This document shows, piece by piece, positions 7,132 to 13,969 of a DNA stretch of 39,436 bases; positions within the stretch are counted from its first letter, which is position 1; every line of letters starts with the position of its first letter. The stretch is from contig JAZUCO010000040.1 in assembly GCA_045639185.1 (NCBI GenBank), forward strand, positions 1-39,436. The letters run 5' to 3'. The notes beneath the pieces are model-generated. The model did not search any database. It was not told where the DNA came from and saw only the letters and a list, made by a program, of their open reading frames with translations. The DNA is from UBA1081 sp045639185. Its GTDB lineage: Bacteria > Bacillota > Clostridia > Oscillospirales > Acutalibacteraceae. The position numbers and the translations under genes are program-made.

Positions 7132-7383
7132 TCAGTCACTTGTATAAGGAAGAAGAGCGATCTGACGAGCACGCTTGATAGCTGTTGTGAGTGCTCTCTG
7201 GTGCTTTGCACAAGTACCTGTGATTCTTCTGGGGAGAATCTTAGCTCTTTCTGATGTGAAGCGGCGAAGCTTAGCAACATCCTTATAATCGATATAGTCT
7301 GCCTTCTCTACACAGAATGTGCAAACCTTTCTACGACTCTTTCTGTTAAGGGGACGTCCGCCCTTATCTTTATCATAAGCCAT
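7132..7383 (-). CDS. rpsR: 30S ribosomal protein S18
   Basis: An 83-residue protein, last in the rpsF operon. It carries a CTFC pair (C21, C24) and a CAKH pair (C58, H61), the zinc-binding form of S18, and the family core DYKDVAKLRRFTSERAKILPRR. S18 binds S6 on the 30S platform. The start follows GGAGG. No zinc-free paralogue is in the window. Confidence 0.97.
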   Translation of the reverse strand: MAYDKDKGGRPLNRKSRRKVCTFCVEKADYIDYKDVAKLRRFTSERAKILPRRITGTCAKHQRALTTAIKRARQIALLPYTSD

Positions 7384-7408
7384 TACGGTAACCTCCTATA
7401 TTAGAATA

Positions 7409-7846
7409 TCAGAACGGAAGATCGTCTTCCGCTGCATCAACACCTGCAAAATCATCTGCGGTGCTGTTCTGGAAAGATGCTGGTTGTGCTGCAGGTGTAG
7501 CAAATCTGTCAGCTGCGCCAGTTTCGCTCTTTGAACCACAGAAACTTGCTCTGTTGACGATTACTTCAAATGCAGTTCTCTTGTTACCGCTTTTATCTTC
7601 ATAGGAACGAGTCTGAATTGAACCTTCAATTGCAATCATCTGACCTTTGCGGAAATATTTTGAAATAAAATCTGCATTCTGGCGCCAAGCTACACAATTG
7701 ATGAAGTCTGTCTGTCTTTCCTGCCCTTGTCCCTGATAACTTCTGTCAACAGCGACTGAGAAAGATAAAACAGAAAGATTTGAATTTGTTGTTCTTAATT
7801 CAGGATCTGATGTAAGACGACCCATAAGTATAACGGTATTAAGCAT
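7409..7846 (-). CDS. ssb: Single-stranded DNA-binding protein
   Basis: A 145-residue SSB. The OB fold runs to about residue 105 (MLNTVILMGRLTSDPELR at the start, then TDFINCVAWRQNADFISKYFRKGQMIAIEGSIQTR). A Gln/Ala-rich linker follows, then the acidic tip DAAEDDLPF that recruits repair and replication proteins. It lies between rpsF and rpsR, the usual place for the replicative SSB. The start is set by a GGAGG site. Confidence 0.97.
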   Translation of the reverse strand: MLNTVILMGRLTSDPELRTTNSNLSVLSFSVAVDRSYQGQGQERQTDFINCVAWRQNADFISKYFRKGQMIAIEGSIQTRSYEDKSGNKRTAFEVIVNRASFCGSKSETGAADRFATPAAQPASFQNSTADDFAGVDAAEDDLPF

Positions 7847-7869
7847 AATTACATCCTCCGATGTGGAAA

Positions 7870-8205
7870 TTATTCAGCAGATTCTGCTGCGGGAGCTGTT
7901 TCTTCAACAGCTTCTGTCTTCTCAACTTTGATAACCATTGTACGAACAGCATCGTCTGTGATGTTGATGATACGTTCGAACTCTGCGGGGAATTCGGGTT
8001 CTGACTCAAATGTGTAGAGTACATAGTAACCTTCGTTCTCGTAGTTGATGGGATAAGCAAGTCTTCTTTTGCCCCATTCATCAACTGAGTCAAGAGTACC
8101 GTTAGCTTCAATAAGAGTCTTGAACTTTTCTACAAGAGCGGGGATCTTGTCTTCACCGTTCTTTACTGAAAAGATGACGACTGCTTCATAGTTTGCTTTT
8201 GACAT
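7870..8205 (-). CDS. rpsF: 30S ribosomal protein S6
   Basis: 111 residues from the ATG at 8205, which follows AAGGAGGTG at the right distance; the frame is open further upstream, but that part lies in the operon leader. Typical S6: NYEAVVIF at the N-terminus, VDEWGKRRLAYPINYENEGYYVLYTFE in the middle and an acidic Ala/Glu-rich tail. It heads the rpsF-ssb-rpsR operon and partners with S18. Confidence 0.97.
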   Translation of the reverse strand: MSKANYEAVVIFSVKNGEDKIPALVEKFKTLIEANGTLDSVDEWGKRRLAYPINYENEGYYVLYTFESEPEFPAEFERIINITDDAVRTMVIKVEKTEAVEETAPAAESAE

Positions 8206-8231
8206 TAGTTGCACCTCCTTCTGGACATTGG

Positions 8232-8273
8232 CCCCCTTACGGGAGCAAGGGATACTGTTGTATATCACAACAG
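8232..8273 (-). promoter_or_regulatory. Structured rpsF leader, candidate S6:S18 autoregulatory site
   Basis: Between the promoter and the rpsF ribosome site the minus-strand RNA can form two hairpins: CTGTTGT/ACAACAG (8255-8273) and CCCTT/AAGGG (8234-8251) with the loop GCTCCCGT. Known S6:S18 leader motifs expose a CCG in a loop or bulge, and one is present here. Location fits; structure was not modelled. Confidence 0.45.
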
Positions 8274-8281
8274 ACTTTAGA

Positions 8282-8310
8282 ATTATAACAGAACAATATT
8301 GTTTTGTCAA
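8282..8310 (-). promoter_or_regulatory. rpsF operon promoter
   Basis: On the minus strand, TTGACA (8305-8310), a 17-bp spacer and TATAAT (8282-8287): a perfect sigma-A consensus, as expected for ribosomal protein genes. Confidence 0.92.
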
Positions 8311-8328
8311 GTACAAAATAAAAAATAA

Positions 8329-9237
8329 TTAAAATCCGAGATATTCTTCAAGACAAAGACCGCTGTTTTTGATAGCATGTGCATTATCAACGCCTACATA
8401 ACGCCAATGCCATGGTTCAAACTTGACTCCTGTCACATCAACTTTATCTTCGGGATAACGAAGAATAAAGCCATAATCTGCAGCATTTTCGCAAAGCCAC
8501 GCATATTCATCTGTATTCTGAAAATTTGCACTGCTTGCAGCACAGATAATGTCCATACAAATACCTATATTATGCTCTGAAGAGCCTGCAGGGTTTCTTC
8601 TCTTTGATGTCAGATTGTGTGCTTCTTCGGAGCTGTACCCCTGATTAATATAGTCGTAATAAAACTCATTATAAAGTCTTTTCTGTGTAGAATAGCTTCT
8701 GTAGCCTGAACAAGGAGTAAGATAATATCCGTCTTCCTTTGCTGCGGCATACATTTTTTCATAAGCAGCAGCGGCTCTTGAGTCCATACGTTCACCGGAG
8801 CCTGCAACATAAGAGAGACTTATACCATATTCAACATCAGATGCAACATATCTGTTTCTGTTAACACATATAAGTTGCCATGCTGCCGTATCTGACGGAT
8901 AAGAAGTATTGCCCGGTGTATAGCCATCTGAAGAACCTGTAGTGGATGGTTGAGTTGTTAACTCATCCGTAGTCAACTCAGTAGTTATAATTTCTTTGAT
9001 TGTTGTCTGAACATCAGGCTTTGTTGTAACAATTTGGCTATAAAATTCAGTTTCGGGTTCTTTTTCTGATTTATTGAATATAACAGTTGTAAGATAAAAT
9101 GTACCAACAAACAACAATACAAGAAAAAGCACTGAAAAAACTATGAATGAAGATTTTTCAGACATAAATTTATTAAATCTTTTTTTGAATCTCTTCATTT
9201 TTTTCTGAAATGATGTTTTTTTCTTCTTTTTTGCCAT
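8329..9237 (-). CDS. D-alanyl-D-alanine carboxypeptidase, VanY/M15B type
   Basis: A 302-residue protein. A very basic start (MAKKKKK...RFKKRFNKF) leads to one membrane helix at about 31-54, then a Thr/Ser-rich linker to about 115 and an extracellular M15B peptidase domain. Motifs are SGYRSYSTQ (177-185), SSEHNIGICMDI (219-230, zinc ligands H222 and D229) and EPWHWRYVG (274-282, catalytic E274 and zinc ligand H277). It should trim the terminal D-Ala from peptidoglycan stem peptides. Nothing nearby suggests glycopeptide resistance, so a cell-wall maintenance role is more likely. Confidence 0.9.
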   Translation of the reverse strand: MAKKKKKTSFQKKMKRFKKRFNKFMSEKSSFIVFSVLFLVLLFVGTFYLTTVIFNKSEKEPETEFYSQIVTTKPDVQTTIKEIITTELTTDELTTQPSTTGSSDGYTPGNTSYPSDTAAWQLICVNRNRYVASDVEYGISLSYVAGSGERMDSRAAAAYEKMYAAAKEDGYYLTPCSGYRSYSTQKRLYNEFYYDYINQGYSSEEAHNLTSKRRNPAGSSEHNIGICMDIICAASSANFQNTDEYAWLCENAADYGFILRYPEDKVDVTGVKFEPWHWRYVGVDNAHAIKNSGLCLEEYLGF

Positions 9238-9266
9238 AATTATATCCTCATAAATTTCTTAAAACA

Positions 9267-9295
9267 ATTATATATCATTAAAAATGTATTGTCAA
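9267..9295 (-). promoter_or_regulatory. Promoter of the D,D-carboxypeptidase gene
   Basis: On the minus strand, TTGACA (9290-9295), a 17-bp spacer and TATAAT (9267-9272): a perfect consensus, about 30 bp before the start codon. Confidence 0.88.
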
Positions 9296-9379
9296 TTCAA
9301 AAGTATAGTAAAAATGCACAATATGTTGATATAGTTTTCATATGTAATCACAATCGACAACAATATGTAATTGTGCTAT

Positions 9380-9385
9380 TATAAT
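9380..9385 (+). promoter_or_regulatory. -10 element of the M28 peptidase gene
   Basis: TATAAT, 28 bp before the ATG at 9414. No good -35 stands 17 bp upstream; the nearest likeness is TCGACA at 9354-9359. The region repeats ATATGT (9321, 9340, 9363) and carries CACAAT/ATTGTG arms at 9349-9354 and 9370-9375, so it may use an activator or simply be AT-rich. Confidence 0.45.
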
Positions 9386-9413
9386 ATATATTTTTATTTT
9401 GGAGGCATATAAA

Positions 9414-10661
9414 ATGAAACCACAGGATTGCGGACCTCAGTACAAATCAAAACTGAGAGAATGCGCGAATTTTGCAGCCTGGACAATAAAAAAGGTCTGC
9501 AAAGACATAGGTCCCAGACCATCAGGCAGCGAAGCAGAGCTTAAAGCTGAAGAATTTATGGCAAAACAGACAGGAAAAGCAGGTGACGAAGTCACAACTG
9601 AGTCTTTTTCAATGTCAAACAAAGCATTTTTTGGTTGGACAAAAATTGATGCTGTACTTCTCTTTCTTGCATCACTTTTCCTTCTCTTCAAAATGCCCGT
9701 AATTTCACTTGTACTTGCACTTTTTGCCACAATCTGTCTCGGTGGAGAATTCTTATTCTATAAGGAATTTCTTGAGATTTTCTACGGAAAAAAACAGACT
9801 TCTCACAACACATACGTAACAAGAAAAGCTGCAGGCGAAACAAAAAGACGTATTATATTTGCAGGTCACGCAGACTCTTCATTTGAATGGCGTTATACTA
9901 ACCTTGTAGGTCCCGGAATGATGTATTTTGTATTCATATACGCTGCAATAGGTCTCGGCTGGAATATTGTCTTCAGCATCGTTAGCCTTGCACAGAAGAA
10001 TCTCATTATTCCTTCTGTTGAAAACATTGCTTGGTACGGATGGGCAGCACTCGCTTTCTTACCTGCATTTGTTCTTCTTTTCTTCTTTATAGACTATAAC
10101 ACTTGCGTAGACGGTGCCAATGACAACCTTACAGGCTGTATGGTTGGTGCTGCAGTACTCAAGTTTATGGATGACAACAACATCAGATTCGAAAATACTG
10201 AAGTGGTAGCATTTTTCTCAGGTTCTGAAGAAGCAGGTCTCAGAGGAACAAAAGACTATGTTAAAAGACATATTGATGAATGCAAAGATATTGAAACTGT
10301 TTTCGTAGCTCTTGATACATTCAAAGACTATGATGATATGTTTATTTACAACAGAGATATGTCAGGTCTTACAAAACATGATGACAGAGCATGCAAACTT
10401 CTTAAGAAAGCTGCTCTTAATGCAGGCATCGATATGAAGTATTCAGTCATCTTCGCAGGTGCATCTGATGCTGCCGCTGCAACTCAGGCAGGAATTCCAA
10501 GCGTATCACTTGCAGCTATGAATCCCGGACCTCCCAGATATTATCACACAAGAAGAGATACTGCAGACATTATAGACCTCAAAACCATAGAAAAAGGTAT
10601 TGAGATTGCTCTTGAAGCTGCATACATCTTTGATGAAAAAGGTCTTTGTGATAATTATTAA
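9414..10661 (+). CDS. M28-family zinc peptidase with internal membrane helices
   Basis: 415 residues from ATG 9414, eight bases after GGAGG; the TTG at 9399 lies before that site and is rejected. The N-terminal part (DIGPRPSGSEAE) and the catalytic pieces are M28: AGHAD with H152 and D154, GANDN with D237, SGSEEAG with E272 and E273, D301, and H378 in YYHTRRDTAD. Between residues 78 and 228 there are about four hydrophobic helices (roughly 78-93, 95-115, 165-192 and 205-228), so the peptidase domain is interrupted by membrane segments. An aminopeptidase activity is likely; substrate unknown. Confidence 0.85.
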   Translation: MKPQDCGPQYKSKLRECANFAAWTIKKVCKDIGPRPSGSEAELKAEEFMAKQTGKAGDEVTTESFSMSNKAFFGWTKIDAVLLFLASLFLLFKMPVISLVLALFATICLGGEFLFYKEFLEIFYGKKQTSHNTYVTRKAAGETKRRIIFAGHADSSFEWRYTNLVGPGMMYFVFIYAAIGLGWNIVFSIVSLAQKNLIIPSVENIAWYGWAALAFLPAFVLLFFFIDYNTCVDGANDNLTGCMVGAAVLKFMDDNNIRFENTEVVAFFSGSEEAGLRGTKDYVKRHIDECKDIETVFVALDTFKDYDDMFIYNRDMSGLTKHDDRACKLLKKAALNAGIDMKYSVIFAGASDAAAATQAGIPSVSLAAMNPGPPRYYHTRRDTADIIDLKTIEKGIEIALEAAYIFDEKGLCDNY

Positions 10662-10671
10662 TATTTTAGTA

Positions 10672-10700
10672 TTGTAAAATTATTTTTTGTATGATATAAT
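10672..10700 (+). promoter_or_regulatory. Promoter of the lipoprotein gene
   Basis: TTGTAA (10672-10677), a 17-bp spacer and TATAAT (10695-10700), about 38 bp before the ATG. It shows that the lipoprotein gene is transcribed separately from the M28 peptidase gene. Confidence 0.75.
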
Positions 10701-10738
10701 ATTTTTAATATCAAATATTCCGAAAGGGGTAAATTTTA

Positions 10739-11662
10739 ATGAAAAAAACATTTTCCTTATTGATTGCAATTATGCTTTGCATTTCTGTTGCAGCATCTTT
10801 CTCAGGCTGTACAGCTACTGTTGAAGAAGAAGATACTTCAGATGCATTCGTTGCAGCCACAATTGACACAGGTGACGGTCTTCCCTCTTCAACTGCTGAA
10901 ATAATTGCTTTCTATAATAACATAATTTCTTCTGTTCAGAATGACAAAACATTCACATCAGAAAACAAGCCCGGTGTTTCAACATCTGAAAGCCTCAGTG
11001 TAAACAACATCAAGATACTTTCATATGATGCAAAAACAGGTGAAGCTACAGAAAATGATGCTCTTTCATCTCTCAATGATTCAGCAAAAGCTATCAAAGA
11101 CAGAGTACTCGGTAAAATTGCAACAGATAACAGATCAATTGCTTTTGGTGATATCTCAACATCAATCAGCACAATCATCTATCCTTTTGATTCAGCCGAA
11201 TCAAAACTCACAGTTGACAATGTAGTTTCCGCATCTTGCAGCGCAGACGGCAGTAATATCAACATCAGCATCATCCTTAACAATGAAGAAGATACAATCA
11301 ACAATGTTTTTGGTTCAAGAAACAAGAATGACGTTCTTGAAGCAATGAACAAAGAATGTGCTGATTATGCAACAATCAACGATTACACATCAGAATACGT
11401 TTATGTAAATACAGAAGACGAAAAAACATATTCAACAATCAACCTCAGCGTCGAACTTGAAAAGCAGGCTGATGGCACATATAAGTCAACAGGCAGAATC
11501 ACAAACTTCAAAATTGTTGTTATTTCTGATGTAAAAGCAAACCTCACTTGTAAAGGTTCATTCGCATATGCAAATGATATTCAGGTTCAGTTCAGACTTA
11601 CTGACGAGAAGAATTATAGCTTTGATTGGCTCGGCACAGAAGGCTGGGAAACAACAAAATAA
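10739..11662 (+). CDS. Secreted lipoprotein of unknown function
   Basis: A 307-residue protein. MKK, a hydrophobic stretch and the lipobox FSGC with C24 mark a type II signal peptide, so it is anchored outside the membrane. The mature part is rich in Ser, Thr, Asn and Asp, with alternating beta-like segments (LTVDNVVSASCSADGSNINISIILNNEED and YSTINLSVELEKQADGTYKSTGRI style strands) and no catalytic motif I can name. An AAGGGG site precedes ATG. It has its own promoter and a strong terminator. Function unknown; a beta-rich surface or binding role is a guess. Confidence 0.85.
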   Translation: MKKTFSLLIAIMLCISVAASFSGCTATVEEEDTSDAFVAATIDTGDGLPSSTAEIIAFYNNIISSVQNDKTFTSENKPGVSTSESLSVNNIKILSYDAKTGEATENDALSSLNDSAKAIKDRVLGKIATDNRSIAFGDISTSISTIIYPFDSAESKLTVDNVVSASCSADGSNINISIILNNEEDTINNVFGSRNKNDVLEAMNKECADYATINDYTSEYVYVNTEDEKTYSTINLSVELEKQADGTYKSTGRITNFKIVVISDVKANLTCKGSFAYANDIQVQFRLTDEKNYSFDWLGTEGWETTK

Positions 11663-11670
11663 TCAAAAAC

Positions 11671-11700
11671 AGAGCACCGATTTAACGGTGCTCTTTATTT
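11671..11700 (+). terminator. Bidirectional terminator
   Basis: AGAGCACCG (11671-11679), loop ATTTAA, CGGTGCTCT (11686-11694), then TTTATTTTTAT. The minus strand also has GTTTTTG after the stem, so it can end both the lipoprotein and the convergent XRE gene. Confidence 0.9.
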
Positions 11701-11712
11701 TTATACAGTATA

Positions 11713-12327
11713 TCAATCATTTGTATTAAGCATTTTTGAATAATATTCTTTTATAATAGATTCTGAATTTATGATTACTGTTTTAAGAAATTCAGGTTCA
11801 TCTTTATATGAGAACTGATCATTTTTATCTTTCTGTCTTGAGCCTGATATCATACGATCAACAATTCGTGCTGCAAGAACTTCACCATCTTTCACATCAA
11901 ATTCAAACCAACTTTTATCAGAAACACCATACTTGACACTCTGCAAAGCAAATCGATAAACAGTAAGTAGCAGTTCTTCTCTTATATGACTTTCCACATT
12001 ATCGCCTGCAAGACTGAATTGCTCGGTAAGACTTACAAGTGCTCTGAATATGGTTTTGAATTTAAGTTCACTGTCGGTTGCAAGCTGTTCTTTTGAGTAA
12101 ATTTCATTAAGTCCATGTCTGTTGTCAGATATACCGAGAAGATAATCTGAAGTCACATCATAAAAGTCGCATGCTTTTTTAAGAAAATCAAGTTTGCATT
12201 CTCTTATACCTTTTTCATAATGAGACAGTAAAGCCTGAGATACCCCCAGAAAAGATGCAGCTTCTTTCTGACTCAGATTTTTTTCTCTTCTCAGATCAGT
12301 AAGTCTTAATGCAAAATCGGCACTCAT
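11713..12327 (-). CDS. XRE-family transcriptional regulator
   Basis: 204 residues from the ATG at 12327, six bases after GAGGTG; the GTG at 12336 lies inside that site. Residues 8-62 form a Cro/CI helix-turn-helix (LTDLRREKNLSQKEAASFLGVSQALLSHYEKGIRE), followed by DFYDVTSDYLLG, the usual end of this domain. The C-terminal ~135 residues are helical and unassigned, possibly a dimer or sensor domain. It is divergent from the phosphatase-like gene with a 71-bp spacer that holds overlapping promoters and an inverted repeat, so it may repress both. Confidence 0.9.
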   Translation of the reverse strand: MSADFALRLTDLRREKNLSQKEAASFLGVSQALLSHYEKGIRECKLDFLKKACDFYDVTSDYLLGISDNRHGLNEIYSKEQLATDSELKFKTIFRALVSLTEQFSLAGDNVESHIREELLLTVYRFALQSVKYGVSDKSWFEFDVKDGEVLAARIVDRMISGSRQKDKNDQFSYKDEPEFLKTVIINSESIIKEYYSKMLNTND

Positions 12328-12358
12328 ACTTGACACCTCACAAATATTGATGTATATT

Positions 12359-12387
12359 ATTTTACAACAGAAATATCATTTTGTAAA
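12359..12387 (-). promoter_or_regulatory. XRE gene promoter with overlapping inverted repeat
   Basis: On the minus strand, TTTACA (12382-12387), a 17-bp spacer and TAAAAT (12359-12364). TTTACAA (12361-12367) and TTGTAAA (12381-12387) form an inverted repeat with centres 20 bp apart, covering the -10 and -35. The symmetry also gives TTTACA-17-TAAAGG on the plus strand, a weak promoter for the divergent gene. Confidence 0.55.
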
Positions 12388-12398
12388 GGATTAAAATA

Positions 12399-13091
12399 AT
12401 GAGAAACTATAAAATATACCTTATAAGAAACGGTCTCACCCAAGGTGCGCTTGAGGGCAGATATATCGGGCATACAGACGAATCTCTCTGTGAAGAAGGC
12501 AAAAAACAGATTGTTGAATTATCTACAACAGGGTATTATCCTGACGTTGAAGCTGTTTTCTCAAGCCCTCTTAAAAGATGCATTGAAACCTCATCAATCA
12601 TTTATCCAGATAAAGAACCTATCGTTTTATCTGAATTAACAGAATGTAATTTTGGTGAGTTTGAAGGCATGACAGCTGATGAACTCAGTGACAATGAAGA
12701 TTTTGCAAACTGGCTTCGCGGTGGTAATGATGCTGCACCGCCCTTTGGTGAATCAAACGGTCAGTTCAGCACTAGAATCTGCAATGGCTTTATCAAAATA
12801 ATTGAAGGTCTGCTGAAAACAGGAACAAGAGAATGCGCAATCATCACTCACGGTGGCATTATAATGTCTCTTCTTGCAGCTTTCGGCTTGCCTGAAGCAC
12901 CAATAACAGATTGGCGCACACCTTCAGGTTGCGGTTATATGCTATCTCTCAACGCTTCAATATGGTCAAGACTCAGAAAGGTAGAAGTAACAGACGAAGT
13001 TCCTTTCACAATCAGAGAAGAAGCTGAAGATGACTGGTTTGCTGATGGTGCTGACTTTATCTGGCAAGATTATGAAGAAGATGAAACTTAA
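12399..13091 (+). CDS. Histidine-phosphatase-superfamily protein with RNG in place of RHG
   Basis: A 230-residue protein of the phosphoglycerate-mutase/histidine phosphatase fold. The fold landmarks are present: YIGHTDESLCEEG, SSPLKRCIET with R60, TECNFGEFEG with E82, and IITHGGI with H151. The catalytic motif RHGxT is R10-N11-G12-L-T: the His that carries the phosphate in all active members is Asn (codon AAC; CAC is one base away). By family knowledge this should abolish normal phosphatase chemistry. The last 25 residues are very acidic and Trp-containing. An AAAGGA site precedes ATG. Divergent from an XRE regulator. A sequencing error or a non-catalytic role are both possible. Confidence 0.85.
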   Translation: MRNYKIYLIRNGLTQGALEGRYIGHTDESLCEEGKKQIVELSTTGYYPDVEAVFSSPLKRCIETSSIIYPDKEPIVLSELTECNFGEFEGMTADELSDNEDFANWLRGGNDAAPPFGESNGQFSTRICNGFIKIIEGLLKTGTRECAIITHGGIIMSLLAAFGLPEAPITDWRTPSGCGYMLSLNASIWSRLRKVEVTDEVPFTIREEAEDDWFADGADFIWQDYEEDET

Positions 13092-13099
13092 TACATAAA

Positions 13100-13129
13100 A
13101 GAAGAGACACACAAGTGTCTCTTCTTTTT
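13100..13129 (+). terminator. Bidirectional terminator
   Basis: AGAAGAGACAC (13100-13110), loop ACAA, GTGTCTCTTCT (13115-13125), then TTTT. The minus strand also runs into TTTTATG, so it serves the phosphatase-like gene and the convergent small ORF at 13128-13247. Confidence 0.9.
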
Positions 13130-13247
13130 ATATATCATTCTTCAGATGATATTTCTTAATCATTTTTCTTGTAAATTTCCAAATTGTTGCAAGCGTAAAA
13201 AACGCCATTAATGTTGAAAGCGGACTTTTTACATTATTTCTTTTCAT
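13128..13247 (-). CDS. 39-residue basic small protein, possibly membrane-bound
   Basis: ATG at 13247 follows TTTAGGAGATG, a site that overlaps the stop of the DUF6873-like gene, and the frame closes with TAA at 13128 next to a terminator. The product starts MKRNNVKSPLSTLMAFFTLA, then TIWKFTRKMIKKYHLKNDI: a short hydrophobic stretch (about 10-22) with a strongly basic C-terminal half. It is the last gene of the cwlD-radA unit. Family not recognised; good ribosome-site spacing is the main support. Confidence 0.5.
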   Translation of the reverse strand: MKRNNVKSPLSTLMAFFTLATIWKFTRKMIKKYHLKNDI

Positions 13248-13258
13248 ATTAACATCTC

Positions 13259-13969
13259 CTAAACTTTATACAAAGGCAATATACTTCCGATATCAACAAG
13301 CTCACCTTCAGCGCATACCCAATCAACTTTATGTTGTTTCAGAAACATTAAAATTTTATCATAATCACAATGTTTACTTATATCTCCATTGAATAAAATA
13401 AGATTTTCTGAAATCTTACCTCCAACCCCACCTATAAAACCATAAGGAAAACCTGAAAGATTTACATTACCTTTAGAAATATATAAAACATCAATATTAT
13501 GCTTCTTACAAACATCACAAACAGATGAATCATCAGTTATTATTGCATTATCTGTCACAGGTAAAACTGAACATTTTGTATACCCTTGTTTTACACTTAT
13601 AATTTTAAATCCGATGTTTTCCATGTGTTCAAGAATTTGAGCTGAAACAGTCTTTACATTACAGATAAAATATTTGCCGACAGCTACACAATTAAGCTGT
13701 ACATCAAAAGGGTAATTTTCAGACTGCTTGTCTTGTACAATGACAACATCTTTACAATTATCAATAAAACTGACACTTGTTTCTTTTACCGATTCTGAGA
13801 CAAATAAAGTATCTTTACTGTCAAAAAAGTATGATATATCTGCGTGATCAGAAATACGTTTGTCAACTGATGCATTCCAATAATCAGTATGAACATCAAT
13901 ATCGAGAGACTTGATATATTCTGCAAAATATACTGCTGATGAGCTTAAAATTACTTTCTTTTTCATCAT
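13259..13969 (-). CDS. DUF6873-like (GME-fold) protein
   Basis: A 236-residue cytoplasmic protein. Repeated short modules (HADISYFF, GKYFICN, QGYTKCSVLPVTDNAIITDDSS, FIGGVGGKISENLILFNGDIS) resemble the guanidine-modifying-enzyme (GME) pentein fold; I associate this pattern with the uncharacterised DUF6873 family, from memory and unverified. H43, N104 and C-containing segments near 134 and 151 could be pentein-type active-site residues, but I cannot assign them. Its ATG overlaps the radA stop (ATGA), so the two are translationally coupled. Function unknown. Confidence 0.6.
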   Translation of the reverse strand: MMKKKVILSSSAVYFAEYIKSLDIDVHTDYWNASVDKRISDHADISYFFDSKDTLFVSESVKETSVSFIDNCKDVVIVQDKQSENYPFDVQLNCVAVGKYFICNVKTVSAQILEHMENIGFKIISVKQGYTKCSVLPVTDNAIITDDSSVCDVCKKHNIDVLYISKGNVNLSGFPYGFIGGVGGKISENLILFNGDISKHCDYDKILMFLKQHKVDWVCAEGELVDIGSILPLYKV

